A DNA stretch of 64,000 bases. It comes from JABDBE01 sp963832245. Its GTDB lineage: Bacteria > Acidobacteriota > Terriglobia > Terriglobales > Acidobacteriaceae. The translations under genes and the position numbers were made by a program. The stretch spans positions 930,001 through 994,000 of the forward strand of contig CAWHTG010000002.1 in the NCBI GenBank assembly GCA_963832245.1. The letters run 5' to 3'. Positions 11,441 through 20,210 of the stretch are shown in pieces. The notes under the pieces were generated by a model that worked only from the letters and a program-made list of their open reading frames with translations, had not been told where the DNA came from and did not search any database. The number at the start of each line of letters is the position of its first letter. The first letter of the stretch is position 1.

Positions 11441-11800
11441 TTAACTCGGGATTTCGTGCGGAATGATGGGCCGGACTTCAATCGAACCCCAGCGTGCCGA
11501 AGGGATTCGCGCGGCCAGTGCCAGGGCCTCTTCGAGATCTTTGGCTTCGACGAGATAATAGCCGCCAAGCTGTTCCTTGGTCTCCGCGAACGGGCCATCG
11601 GTGACCGTGCGCTTGCCCTCGCGCATCCGAACGGTCTTGGCCGTGGAAATACGGTCCAGTTCATTGCTTCCTCGCAAGTGGCCACTGTTCGCGATGCTCT
11701 TGGAAAGCTCCCCGTACTCTTGAAGGATTTTTTGCTGTTCCGCTTGGCTCATCTTGTTGAAGTGGTTTTCGTTTCCGTAAATAAGCAGCAGATATTGCAT
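11441..11800 (-). CDS. YciI-like protein (DGPF motif)
   Basis: A 119-residue soluble protein that starts QYLLLIYGNE and contains the DGPFAETKEQLGGYY signature of the YCII/DGPF family. Members fold as a ferredoxin-like dimer. They are often encoded next to ECF sigma factors or act as small enzymes, with few tested activities. No sigma factor gene is adjacent here. The gene is on the same strand as and just upstream of the lipoprotein-release permease; a GC-rich palindrome separates them. The family call is secure; the function is unknown. Confidence 0.87.
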   Translation of the reverse strand: MQYLLLIYGNENHFNKMSQAEQQKILQEYGELSKSIANSGHLRGSNELDRISTAKTVRMREGKRTVTDGPFAETKEQLGGYYLVEAKDLEEALALAARIPSARWGSIEVRPIIPHEIPS

Positions 11801-11911
11801 TTTGGTCAGGCCTCCTCGCCTGTACTGCTGATGAGTCGAACGGGATGTGTCGTTATCGACAAAGTTGCGATTAAATATTTTCGACGAGTCGGGTGACCGA
11901 CGAATTCCAGC

Positions 11912-12505
11912 CTAAAAGCTGGGTATCACTGCCGGTACTTTCTTGCGATACGTTCGATATTCTTCTCCGAATCGTTGCTCGAGTTCCGCCTCCTCCAATC
12001 GAATCATGATCGTGCCTGTGATCATGGCGAAGGCAGTTAGCGCGAAGCAGACCGCCAGCCCTGTGCCGACGCTCCACGCCAGCATCCCACAGAAATGCGC
12101 CAGGTAGACCGGATGCCGTACCCGGGCGCGAATTCCCCAGGTGGCTAAACGTTGTTCGTGATGCGCGGGCAAAACTTCGGGCAAGCCACCGAGTTGGGCT
12201 CGGCTGAAGTCCTTTCCCGACTGCGAGTAGATCCAGAGGCTGGTCAAGAATAGAAGGACAGCGGGGAGCCACGTCCATGGTGTTCGATAGAAGGTGTGGT
12301 GCCGCCACGGCGACGTTAGCAATCCGAGAACGATCCACATCGCTAGCCACAACGGCAGCAGAAACAGATATGGTGACCGTTTGCGCGCGCGCCAGTAATT
12401 CGCGAGCGGATGGATCAGCAGCCAGAAGATGGGGATGGTCGAATAGACAACGCAGGCTATCCAGCCACATAGATCGAACCATTGAGTCATGGATAAGTAA
12501 GTCAT
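11912..12505 (-). CDS. Isoprenylcysteine carboxyl methyltransferase-like membrane protein
   Basis: About 197 residues with five predicted membrane helices, starting MTYLSMTQWF. The C-terminal region has the ICMT/phospholipid methyltransferase pattern: RARVRHPVYLAHF (the GxRHPxY core) and then EEAELEQRFGEEYRTYRKKVP, the conserved E-x2-L...F...Y..Y motif that binds S-adenosylmethionine. Bacterial members methylate lipids or polyketide-like groups; the substrate here is unknown. It is divergent from the MFS gene, with three hairpins in the shared upstream region. An in-frame ATG at 12490 is an alternative start; neither has a strong ribosome binding site. Confidence 0.8.
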   Translation of the reverse strand: MTYLSMTQWFDLCGWIACVVYSTIPIFWLLIHPLANYWRARKRSPYLFLLPLWLAMWIVLGLLTSPWRHHTFYRTPWTWLPAVLLFLTSLWIYSQSGKDFSRAQLGGLPEVLPAHHEQRLATWGIRARVRHPVYLAHFCGMLAWSVGTGLAVCFALTAFAMITGTIMIRLEEAELEQRFGEEYRTYRKKVPAVIPSF

Positions 12506-12519
12506 TGTCTCATTGCATT

Positions 12520-12596
12520 GGTCGAGCTTCGCTCGACCGGACAGCCGAGGGCGGCTGTCCATGCGCGGTTCTTGCGGACGGGCGAGACGCCCGTCC
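12520..12596. repeat. Cluster of three consecutive perfect hairpins
   Basis: Three palindromes follow each other: GGTCGAGC-TTC-GCTCGACC (12520-12538), GGACAGCC-GAGGGC-GGCTGTCC (12539-12560) and GGACGGGCG-AGA-CGCCCGTCC (12576-12596). They fill the divergent gap between the methyltransferase-like gene and the MFS gene. The third belongs to the family also seen at 47169-47189. It is a REP/BIME-like mosaic element. Confidence 0.8.
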
Positions 12597-12628
12597 TCCA
12601 CCGGCCTTTTGTGGCACAGTATAAAGCC

Positions 12629-13897
12629 ATGGCTGCGCCCGGAGATTCCTCGCTCACAGGTGGTATCGCGTTTACTTATCCGGATTTCACCGTTTACGAG
12701 CTGGGCTTATTTTTCATCGAGACCGCCCTTGAGATGGAGTCGGTCGCAGTGGGCTGGCAGGTTTACGAGATCACGAAGCGTCCTTTGGATCTGGGCTTGG
12801 TTGGGCTGGCTCAATTTCTTCCCGGAATTGTTTTGTTTCTGGCCTCCGGGCACGCTGCGGATCGGTTTGATCGCCGCAGGCTGCTGATTCTTTGTTATGC
12901 GGGATTCGCAGTGTGCGCAGGATTGCTATTGGCGATCGCGTGGCAGACATCGCATGTGGCTAGTCCGCGCGTTTATCCGATCTACGGAGTGTTGGTGCTG
13001 CTTGGTGCGGTACGCTCGCTCGCTGGGCCGGTCAACCGGGCGCTGCTGCCGCAGTTGGTTCCCGAAGAACACTTTGCCAACGCGGTGGCCTGGAACGCGA
13101 GCGTTTTTCAGGGCGCAACGATTCTGGGCCCGGCGGTCGGCGGGCTTATCTACGCATTTTTTCGTGGTCCCTCCGCAGTGTACCTGACAGCAATGCTGTT
13201 TTCGCTGCTGGGAGTGTTGTGTGCGGTAAGAATCAAACCGCAGACGAAACCCAAATCTGAAGAAGCGGTGAGCCTGACCACCGTGTTGGCCGGATTTCGC
13301 TATATCTGGCGGCAGAAGGTGATTTTTGGCTCGATCTCGCTGGACATGTTCGCTGTCTTACTTGGCGGGGCGGTGGCGCTGCTTCCGGTTTATGCGGCGG
13401 AGATCCTCAAGACCGGGCCGTGGGGCCTGGGGCTGCTCCGCAGCGCGCCCGGAGTCGGCGCAGCTGCCATGGCGATTCTGTTGGCTCATCGCCCGATCCG
13501 CGGCCGCGCTGGACCGACCATGTTGTGGTGTGTGGCCGGCTTTGGAGTGTGCACTATCCTTTTCGGAATCTCGAGAAGCATTGTGCTTTCCCTGATTTCC
13601 CTGCTGTTGATCGGCGCGACCGATATGGTGAGCATAGTCATTCGTGGTGTCCTGATTCAGTTGGGCACGCCGGATGAAATGCGCGGGCGGGTCAATGCCG
13701 TGGATATGCTCTTCATCGGGGTTTCCAACGAGTTGGGCCAATTCGAGTCAGGTCTGACGGCGCACTGGTTTGGGACTGTTCCCGCTGTCGTGCTGGGAGG
13801 CATCGGCACTTTGGTGGTGATCGCTGTGTGGGCCTGGAAGTTTCCAGAGCTGCGAAAAGCCGATCAGCTCACGAAAGCTAATCATCGCGTGACTTAA
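12629..13897 (+). CDS. MFS transporter, EntS-like
   Basis: A 422-residue major facilitator with about 11-12 membrane helices. The start at MAAPGDSSLTG (12629) is preferred because the upstream open frame runs through the hairpin cluster. The loop between helices 2 and 3 carries GHAADRFDRRRLL, the MFS motif A (G-x3-D-R-x-[GD]-R-[KR]). The arrangement and the LVPEEHFANAVAWNA segment resemble the EntS/MFS_3 group, which exports siderophores and drugs. No siderophore genes are adjacent, so the substrate is open. The protein ends in a short polar tail. Confidence 0.88.
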   Translation: MAAPGDSSLTGGIAFTYPDFTVYELGLFFIETALEMESVAVGWQVYEITKRPLDLGLVGLAQFLPGIVLFLASGHAADRFDRRRLLILCYAGFAVCAGLLLAIAWQTSHVASPRVYPIYGVLVLLGAVRSLAGPVNRALLPQLVPEEHFANAVAWNASVFQGATILGPAVGGLIYAFFRGPSAVYLTAMLFSLLGVLCAVRIKPQTKPKSEEAVSLTTVLAGFRYIWRQKVIFGSISLDMFAVLLGGAVALLPVYAAEILKTGPWGLGLLRSAPGVGAAAMAILLAHRPIRGRAGPTMLWCVAGFGVCTILFGISRSIVLSLISLLLIGATDMVSIVIRGVLIQLGTPDEMRGRVNAVDMLFIGVSNELGQFESGLTAHWFGTVPAVVLGGIGTLVVIAVWAWKFPELRKADQLTKANHRVT

Positions 13898-13976
13898 TGG
13901 AGGTTGTCTCGTGAGCCTGGACTGAGCGGTGCCCCGGCTAGGCGAGGACGCCCAGCCTCCACAGGGAATTTCTGGT

Positions 13977-16256
13977 TTACTTTCCCCGGATCACCGTTTT
14001 TGCGGAATTCATGTTGTCGTAGCGGTCGTAGACCCGGACCACGACTACATGCTCAGCTTGTCCAGCCGCTCCTTTTGCGGTCGTGCTCCCAGAGTTGGCC
14101 GCAGGCACTGCGACTCGAAAGTCATAGCTTTCGGTCTTCGAATCTGATAATTGACCAACCGGTTCGACAAATTGCCATTCGCCTGCGTCGATCGAGTAAT
14201 CGGCGCGTCTGATGTTTGAAAAACTATCCTTGGCGCGGAAGGCTATGTGGATTTTGTCGTCTTCGACAGATGCGGCAAGATTCTCGATCTGCGGCGGAGT
14301 CGTGTCCACTTCAAATCGCGCGCTTTCTTTCTCCGCGGACAGAGCTTGCCCGGGAGAATGCGAGGGCGCGTCAGAAGCCACCACTTTAATAGTGTATCCA
14401 CCATCGGGAAGAAGCGAGGCGTCGAAGGAATAGAACTTGTCAGTCAAATTGTCTTTGAGCAAGAGCCAGCGGGAGTCGTCATCGCCACGGTAATATACGG
14501 AGTAAATCATTTGGTCGTCGTTGTCGTCGTGAACAGCCCACTTCACGCCGATGGATTCCCGGTCATGCGTGACCGGCGGCGGTGTGTCGAAGTGGGGTTG
14601 CTGGGAAGTTCCACCACCGAGCTCCACGCTGGCAGGCTTGGGCAGCGCCTGGTAGCGCACCCCGACTTGTACCGTCACATCGTCAAAATCAGGGGCCACA
14701 TTCTTGGGCAGATAGTTGAAGGTCACGCTTTCTACCCGCGGTGGCGGATCTCCTGAGCGCAGCACCGCTTTCCACTGAAGGAAACGCGCCGGAGGAACGC
14801 TGGCTGGGGTGTTCTTCCGGAGATCGATTTGCTCCCACTTGCTCCAGTTGCGGTCGGGATTGTCCACGTTGCCGCTGCGGGCAAAAAGGTCGACATTGCC
14901 GGCGCCGCGGAATTCGGCGCGCCCCCAGCGCGAAAAAATGTGAGCGTCAAAAACATCGCTCTCGTATTCGCCCTCGGATTCAGGAGTAGCGCTCAGCAAA
15001 AATACCTTGCCCAGATTGCTGGTCGAAGCGTAGAGGCCGCCGTGGGGAGCGTTGGCGAAGGCCGTGACCTGAGTTGCACTGGCTTTAATAAGATCGGTAA
15101 ATTCGTCCTGCGCGCTAATGGCAAAAACGCGTCCACGGTTTCCGGTGCCCGCCAGCAAGCGGCCGTGCTGATCAAAGGTGAGGGCGTACACGATGTCTTC
15201 GTGAGAACTCCACAGGCGGCTGGGAGAGCCGTCGGGTGCGATGCGATAGATCTCCGAGCCGCCTGCAGCTCCCGAACCGGGACCAGGGAAGCTGATCGAT
15301 GGTGTCGAGGTGCTGGAAGGAGAAGCGGTGATTACGATGCCGCTCTGCGGCCCCATGCTCGATGGCGATGGAGAAGTGGGAATCGAGACGGGCGCTGAAG
15401 GAAAAGATGGTGAGCCCGATCCACCATGTTTTTCTCCGACACCTGCCGCATAGATGGTGCCCGTTTTGTCGATGGCCAGAGCGGTGATTTCCTTTTTCGG
15501 TGCGCTGTACAGGACGAAGCCTTCTCCACTGGGCGAGATTCGATAGACTAGCCCGCTGCCGTCAGATCCGGCAATCAGATTGCCTTTGCTATCGAAGGCC
15601 ATCACCCGGATATGGGCTTCGTCGCTTTTGAAAAATACAGAGTGCTCGCCTTTCGGGGTGACGCGGAATATTTCTCCGTAATCCCCTGTTGCCACGTAGA
15701 GATCGCCAGCGTCGTCGAGGGCAAGATCCCAGATGTATTTGGTGCCGGGCTCGAAATAAACCGATGAACTCCAGGGAGAATCTGCGGCTGGCTTCGCTTC
15801 AGATTTCTTATCTTTCGAGCCTTGGTTTGCCGAAGCCGCATGATGCTCGATTTTGTAAATCTTGCCGTCAGGATTGGTAGCCGCGTAGACGGCTCCGCTC
15901 GGATCCACTACCAGCGCCTGCACCTGGAGTTCCTGTGGCTCGAAGATGACGGCAGATTTGCCGTCAGGAGTGATTCGATACACTCGCGCCGGCGAACCGG
16001 ATGCGGCATAAAGATTGCCCTCGCGGTCCGCCGCAATCGACCAGATATAAGTTGACGGAGTCGTAGACAGCGCTGTAAAGGCCGGAGCCAGTTCCAGGCC
16101 ACCGGCGCTGCGCACCGCTACACCCTTGGTCGTGCCCTTAATCAGTTCTTCGAATTTCGATTGTTCCCAGGTACGCGTGCCTTCGGCAAAGCCGAAAGAA
16201 GCCAGCAGAAGAATCGGAAAGATGACCAACAGCCCACGCAAACGAATCAAGTTCAA
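13977..16256 (-). CDS. Secreted beta-propeller protein with a C-terminal beta domain
   Basis: The protein has 759 residues with a signal peptide (LVIFPILLLASFGFAEG). Residues of about 70-430 form repeated NHL/SMP-30-like blades, visible as recurrent WSIAADREGNLYAA, ALVVDPSGAVYAATNPDGKI, WDLALDDAGDLYVATGDYG, ALTFDQHGRLLAGTGNRG. A Pro/Ser-rich linker interrupts the propeller near residue 300. The last 250 residues look like Ig/fibronectin-type domains (GGYTIKVVASDAPS, then VDTTPPQIENL). It probably binds ligands or wall material outside the inner membrane. Start codons are TTG; the second TTG (16250) has GAGG eight bases upstream and may be the real one. No catalytic residues are evident. Confidence 0.8.
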   Translation of the reverse strand: MNLIRLRGLLVIFPILLLASFGFAEGTRTWEQSKFEELIKGTTKGVAVRSAGGLELAPAFTALSTTPSTYIWSIAADREGNLYAASGSPARVYRITPDGKSAVIFEPQELQVQALVVDPSGAVYAATNPDGKIYKIEHHAASANQGSKDKKSEAKPAADSPWSSSVYFEPGTKYIWDLALDDAGDLYVATGDYGEIFRVTPKGEHSVFFKSDEAHIRVMAFDSKGNLIAGSDGSGLVYRISPSGEGFVLYSAPKKEITALAIDKTGTIYAAGVGEKHGGSGSPSFPSAPVSIPTSPSPSSMGPQSGIVITASPSSTSTPSISFPGPGSGAAGGSEIYRIAPDGSPSRLWSSHEDIVYALTFDQHGRLLAGTGNRGRVFAISAQDEFTDLIKASATQVTAFANAPHGGLYASTSNLGKVFLLSATPESEGEYESDVFDAHIFSRWGRAEFRGAGNVDLFARSGNVDNPDRNWSKWEQIDLRKNTPASVPPARFLQWKAVLRSGDPPPRVESVTFNYLPKNVAPDFDDVTVQVGVRYQALPKPASVELGGGTSQQPHFDTPPPVTHDRESIGVKWAVHDDNDDQMIYSVYYRGDDDSRWLLLKDNLTDKFYSFDASLLPDGGYTIKVVASDAPSHSPGQALSAEKESARFEVDTTPPQIENLAASVEDDKIHIAFRAKDSFSNIRRADYSIDAGEWQFVEPVGQLSDSKTESYDFRVAVPAANSGSTTAKGAAGQAEHVVVVRVYDRYDNMNSAKTVIRGK

Positions 16257-16481
16257 TACCTCAATATAAAATTTTGGGCGGAGAATTCAGGTTAACACGA
16301 GCGTTGCTGTATGCCAGCATCCCTTCGGCTTCGCTCAGGGCATGCTTGCCGGCTGCCGCGAGAGCAGCTTGCCCTCGCTCGTGGGCCGGGAACCCCCACG
16401 ACAGCGCGAGACGGCGGCGCTACGTTTCAGCAATTTCGAGCGACGAAACTGAATGTCAATGTTTCTACGACGCTCGGCCGG

Positions 16482-17519
16482 TTAAGACTGCAGGGCGGCC
16501 TCGCACATGACGAGGCCGGTCTCCGGAGTCTCGGATTGTGGAGCCGTGGTTTTCCTGTCACGTAATCTGAGCACAGGCTGCTCGACGAGGTAATAGGAAA
16601 GACACGCCAGCCCAATACCCAGAAACAGTCTGTAGGCGGACTGCCGGGACGGATTGAAAAAGAATGGTTCTTGCCAGAGATAGAGGCTGTAGCTGATTTT
16701 CCCCAGCCACACAACTGGAGCAAGGTTCAAGATTCGATAAGGTGACTGTGTGACGTGCAATACTAATCCGGCGATCGAGCAATGGAGGATCGGCCAGAGC
16801 ACGAATAGCATAAATAAAGTGCGCATCGGAGTGTTCGCAGGGTAGCTCGGAATGAGGAGGACAGCGAGCGCCATAGAAAATGCTGCCCAGGGACGGATTT
16901 TCGGAATACGCGAACCGAAGATCGCGAGCAGGCAACCGATGGCCAGATTGTCCGCGACTGCAGGAAATGTTCCATAGCCTCCGCTTGGAACTCTGAAATG
17001 ATAACAAGCGGCGCTGTAGATAGGAGCGACCACAATAACTCCTATAAGAATTGCGATGCTTTGCCGGTACCACTTCCTCAGCACGCTCGGCCAAAGAAAA
17101 TAGAATTGCTCCTCGACGCCAAGCGACCAGAGGTGGGCCACCATCCAAGGTCGGGCTCCATCAAAATTCGCCACATACAAGAGCATGGCGCCGATGTCAT
17201 ACCAGCGCAGTTGGTGCCAGTACATCACGAATGCAAACACCATGAAAACAGCTGCAGCGGGCAGAATCCGATAGGCGCGGCGTATGTAGAACTGGCGCAG
17301 ATTGATTGTGGAAGTGCGTGCGTGCTCGTCCAGCAGGATGCTCGTAATCAGATAGCCCGAGATAACGAAGAAAATCCGCACTCCGGTGCCGGCATAGTTA
17401 GCCATGAACTTTGGCGCGAGCCCGGCCTTGGTAAGATGACCGATCACCACCAGCGAAATGGAGATGGCGCGGAGACCGTCAAGCGAAGGAATGCGTTTCA
17501 CAAAGCGGCAGCGTAACAT
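16482..17519 (-). CDS. Acyltransferase family 3 membrane protein
   Basis: About 345 residues with ten predicted membrane helices. It starts MLRCRFVKRIPSLDGLRA, where IPSLDGLRAISI is the family hallmark. VVIGHLT holds the likely catalytic histidine, and RIFFVISGYLIT and HLWSLGVEEQFYFLWP are further signatures. These enzymes O-acylate sugars of lipopolysaccharide, peptidoglycan or exported oligosaccharides. The frame is open upstream to 17705, but the added residues lack family similarity, so the ATG at 17519 is chosen. No glycosyltransferase genes are next to it, so the acceptor is unknown. Confidence 0.87.
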   Translation of the reverse strand: MLRCRFVKRIPSLDGLRAISISLVVIGHLTKAGLAPKFMANYAGTGVRIFFVISGYLITSILLDEHARTSTINLRQFYIRRAYRILPAAAVFMVFAFVMYWHQLRWYDIGAMLLYVANFDGARPWMVAHLWSLGVEEQFYFLWPSVLRKWYRQSIAILIGVIVVAPIYSAACYHFRVPSGGYGTFPAVADNLAIGCLLAIFGSRIPKIRPWAAFSMALAVLLIPSYPANTPMRTLFMLFVLWPILHCSIAGLVLHVTQSPYRILNLAPVVWLGKISYSLYLWQEPFFFNPSRQSAYRLFLGIGLACLSYYLVEQPVLRLRDRKTTAPQSETPETGLVMCEAALQS

Positions 17520-17644
17520 TGCCGCAAGCGTTGGCGAACGTGTCAAACAATGTACGTTGCAGATGTAAACGACGAGGAGGGATGCTTGAAAAACTCGCCC
17601 TCGACCGGGTGAAAGAAGATCGCCCTTAGCGTCCCCAAGCCGCT

Positions 17645-17692
17645 TGAAAACAAGAAAAACCGCCGACGTCGAGCGACTATAGCGTCGGCGGT
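17645..17692 (-). terminator. Rho-independent terminator of the frameshifted secreted-protein gene
   Basis: The arms ACCGCCGACG (17659-17668) and CGTCGGCGGT (17683-17692) form a perfect 10-bp stem. On the minus strand the hairpin is followed by TTTTTCTTGTTTT. It is about 50 bases past the stop codon at 17743. Confidence 0.85.
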
Positions 17693-17742
17693 AGAGTTTG
17701 TGCAACTCCTCAATGACAATTCACAGCCAAGTTATAGGCTGT

Positions 17743-18457
17743 TTAGTTGCTGCCCAACACGGCAAAAGCTGGTCCCGGTTGTGCCTCTCCCGCAGTCCAC
17801 GCGTTGTCGTTGCCGCATGAACCGCCTACGTTATCTGAACAATAGAAGGCGGTTGGGGCTGGGTCGGTTTGATCGGTGTCGTTGATGTTAAAAGCTGCCC
17901 ACGTCGTAGTTTCCTTGGCGTTGGTTTTCAAAACGATCCAGTACTGAGTGCCGGCCGTGACCGGAATGCCAGTGGCATCTGACTTCGTCTCCACTACGCA
18001 GCAACTTCCGAACGTCGGCAAACTCGACAATGCCCAAGTCTTAAGGGCTTTGCCCGGTACCCCGCTCGCATCAGTGTAGAGCCCAAGAAGCAGTCCGTTG
18101 ACGCCTTCCACGAAACCAACCGCAACTTTAACTCTGGTCACGGTGTGATTGGCGCTGGGCGTAAAAGCTGCCGCCTCCCAGAATTCCGGGAAGCCGGACA
18201 AGGCAGTCGGTCCCGTGATCGTGAAACCCGTGCAGCACCAATAGGTGCCCTTCGGATATGCTGAGCCAATATTGTTAAAAATGGTGACCAAACTCGGGTC
18301 CTCCGAGGGTTCCGATCGTACGACCCCCTGAACCCGCGTAGTGGCAATTGTCTTTCTTCCGTCCCGGCTGACTACAACTCCTTCCTTGCTGGCAGCGAGA
18401 GCTGTGAGGCTCGTCAGGGGCTAGAACGGCCAATGTGAGTAGCGTTTTCTTATACAT
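17743..18457 (-). pseudogene. Secreted protein gene broken by a one-base frameshift
   Basis: The start MYKKTLLTLAVLA at 18457 has a strong GGAGGAGA nine bases upstream. This frame soon leaves sensible sequence. The neighbouring frame, entered at the four-C run (plus-strand GGGG at 18417-18420), continues with LTSLTALAASKEGVVVSRDG and stays open to 17743. Deleting one C would give a clean Sec signal peptide joined to a protein of about 237 residues. The mature part is beta-rich with many cysteines in pairs (YWCCTGF, GSCCVVE) and VTAGTQYWIVLK, like 'choice-of-anchor' exported proteins. A sequencing error in the homopolymer, phase variation or true decay are all possible. A terminator follows the gene. 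Confidence 0.75.
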
Positions 18458-18876
18458 TTTCTGTGTCTCCTCCGTTTTTATGGTTGGATTGGCTGAGGTC
18501 ACCGCAAGATGGAACCTGAGTCGTCTCTGAGTGACGGCAATTTGCGGCAACAGATCCTCTCCGGCGGATGTACGTCTGCGAATAGCTCGATTGTGACAAG
18601 GGGCGGAAAATGAATAGCGAAAGCACCCTTTCCCACCCGGCGGCAAGGCGATCTCCCGAGATACCGAAGATGCAAGAAAAATCAACAGCCAAAAAGCGAA
18701 GGAATTTTTTCACTCATGTATGCCGGTGTCAAGGAGAATCCTTTTGCAGAGCCGGATTTGACATATGCGGTGCAAAACTCTGCGCATGATTCGCAAAAAC
18801 TTTGTGCGATGATTCGTTTGATCTCTAATTGGCAGGTGAAACGTAAAGCTTCACCTGTCCATGCCTCGACCTGAGG
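18458..18876. other. Intergenic region with a terminator-like hairpin
   Basis: About 420 bases. A purine-rich ribosome binding site for the frameshifted gene is at its left end. CAGGTGAA (18833-18840) and TTCACCTG (18850-18857) form an 8-bp hairpin just downstream of the minus-strand gene ending at 18877, without a clear T run. An imperfect repeat GCATGATTCG / CGATGATTCG lies near 18785-18815. No coding sequence or known RNA was recognised. Confidence 0.5.
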
Positions 18877-20205
18877 CTATTGACCGGTCTGCGAAATGAA
18901 TGTTTCCGGCGGATCGAAGAAGCAACGGCGCCAGAAGGCTTGGTCGGAGAGCGTGCCGTTCTTCCATTGCTGAAGAGTGGGTAAGGTTACTGCCGCCATG
19001 CCACCATCTTCTGAATCGAAAATTAAAACCACACCCGTCGCAGTGGTTGGGGCTTGGGTGAGTTCGACGTATTCCTTGGCAAATAACGATTTCGAGAACT
19101 CCAACTTCGCGTGTGTACTGGTACCCGATACGTTTCCGCCGATGTTTTGCACGGTGAGGATCTTCACAATTTTTCCTCGAAGCGGTTCCCAGGTCCCAGG
19201 GAAGGATGCGATCTCTTCATTCTTTACCTGGAAACGCTCGAGGTTGGCTGTCCCTGCCGTACTTTCATCTTTCGCATCGGCTGCGAAGGCTTTTGGCATC
19301 TCAACGCCTGAGCGCCGGATCCATCCGCGAGAGAGCCCTGAAACTCGCACATGAACCCAGTTGGCGTTCATATCGAGAATCTCAAACTCATCTTCAGCGG
19401 TGGCGAGAAACAAAACTTTCGCGCCTTCGTTTGGACTTATCAGGACCGGCGTACCAGACTTTTTGACAGCAACCAAATTGCTGGGGTGAGCCTGGTTGCG
19501 AAGAATTTCCTCCAGCCCTTTGGCTTCTTTCGTCAGTTCCTCCATGTGCTTGTCGGCCACCGCTCTCTGGGTCGTCAACGAAGCAACCAGGTCCGAACCG
19601 GAGGCATTCCCCACCTTGAACGGCGAATTCTCGGGCGCTGGCGACGCCTTGGACGGTGCCATCGAGTTAGCGGGCATTCCGTCGCTTGGCGTTGGCGCCG
19701 AGATAGTAGGAGCCGGGCCCACGGGCTTGGGCTGTGAACGCGCGGAGTTTCCAGGAAGATTCGCGGCCGAGGATGCTGCTTGGCCGCCGAGCGCATCCGC
19801 GAGGCGATCGAGAAAATCGCTTTCCAGTCGACCATTCGAGGGCAATTCCTGGTACCCGGATTTTGATGAATCTGGATCCGCGTACCAAGCGGTAATCTTG
19901 GCGCTGACTCGCACCAATGCTCCGCCGGAGGGCGTAGAGCTGACCTGTGTCGCGCACTGATAGTAGCCGCGCTGGAAGCGGTCCAAAGGACGATCGCCGG
20001 GACGCGTGAAACCATCAAGCACAGGCAGTCTTCCCGAGGCCGATGACTGCAATTGCTTGAGAGTTTTTTCCACCGTCGCCTTCGACTGCGCAAAGGTGCG
20101 CTCGTACGGAACGCTCTGGCCATCGTCGGCGAGCAACAGGAGAGCCGAAAGTAAGACGCAGAAGAGATTCAACAATCCTCGCGTCGAAGCGGCCTTGGGA
20201 TGCAT
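18877..20205 (-). CDS. Exported protein with an SH3-like domain, second gene of a pair
   Basis: About 442 residues from ATG 20205, with an N-terminal hydrophobic segment (LLNLFCVLLSALLLLA) as signal or anchor. Residues of about 120-230 are a Pro/Ser/Ala-rich linker, then a short predicted coiled coil (KHMEELTKEAKGLEEILR). An SH3b-like domain follows (PVLISPNEGAKVLFLATAEDEFEILD then WVHVRVSGLSRGWIRRS). The C-terminal part is beta-rich and unassigned. The start lies five bases after the stop of the upstream gene, which ends with the same type of SH3 module, so the two form an operon. A role at the cell wall is inferred from SH3b only. Confidence 0.75.
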   Translation of the reverse strand: MHPKAASTRGLLNLFCVLLSALLLLADDGQSVPYERTFAQSKATVEKTLKQLQSSASGRLPVLDGFTRPGDRPLDRFQRGYYQCATQVSSTPSGGALVRVSAKITAWYADPDSSKSGYQELPSNGRLESDFLDRLADALGGQAASSAANLPGNSARSQPKPVGPAPTISAPTPSDGMPANSMAPSKASPAPENSPFKVGNASGSDLVASLTTQRAVADKHMEELTKEAKGLEEILRNQAHPSNLVAVKKSGTPVLISPNEGAKVLFLATAEDEFEILDMNANWVHVRVSGLSRGWIRRSGVEMPKAFAADAKDESTAGTANLERFQVKNEEIASFPGTWEPLRGKIVKILTVQNIGGNVSGTSTHAKLEFSKSLFAKEYVELTQAPTTATGVVLIFDSEDGGMAAVTLPTLQQWKNGTLSDQAFWRRCFFDPPETFISQTGQ

Positions 20206-20210
20206 GCGCT

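Noticed and set aside
11871..12482. 203-residue alternative frame over the methyltransferase-like gene
   Set aside because: The overlapping frame has the ICMT motif and membrane helices; this one does not.
16998..17516. 172-residue plus-strand frame inside the acyltransferase gene
   Set aside because: The composition is that of an antisense frame; the acyltransferase motifs are on the minus strand.
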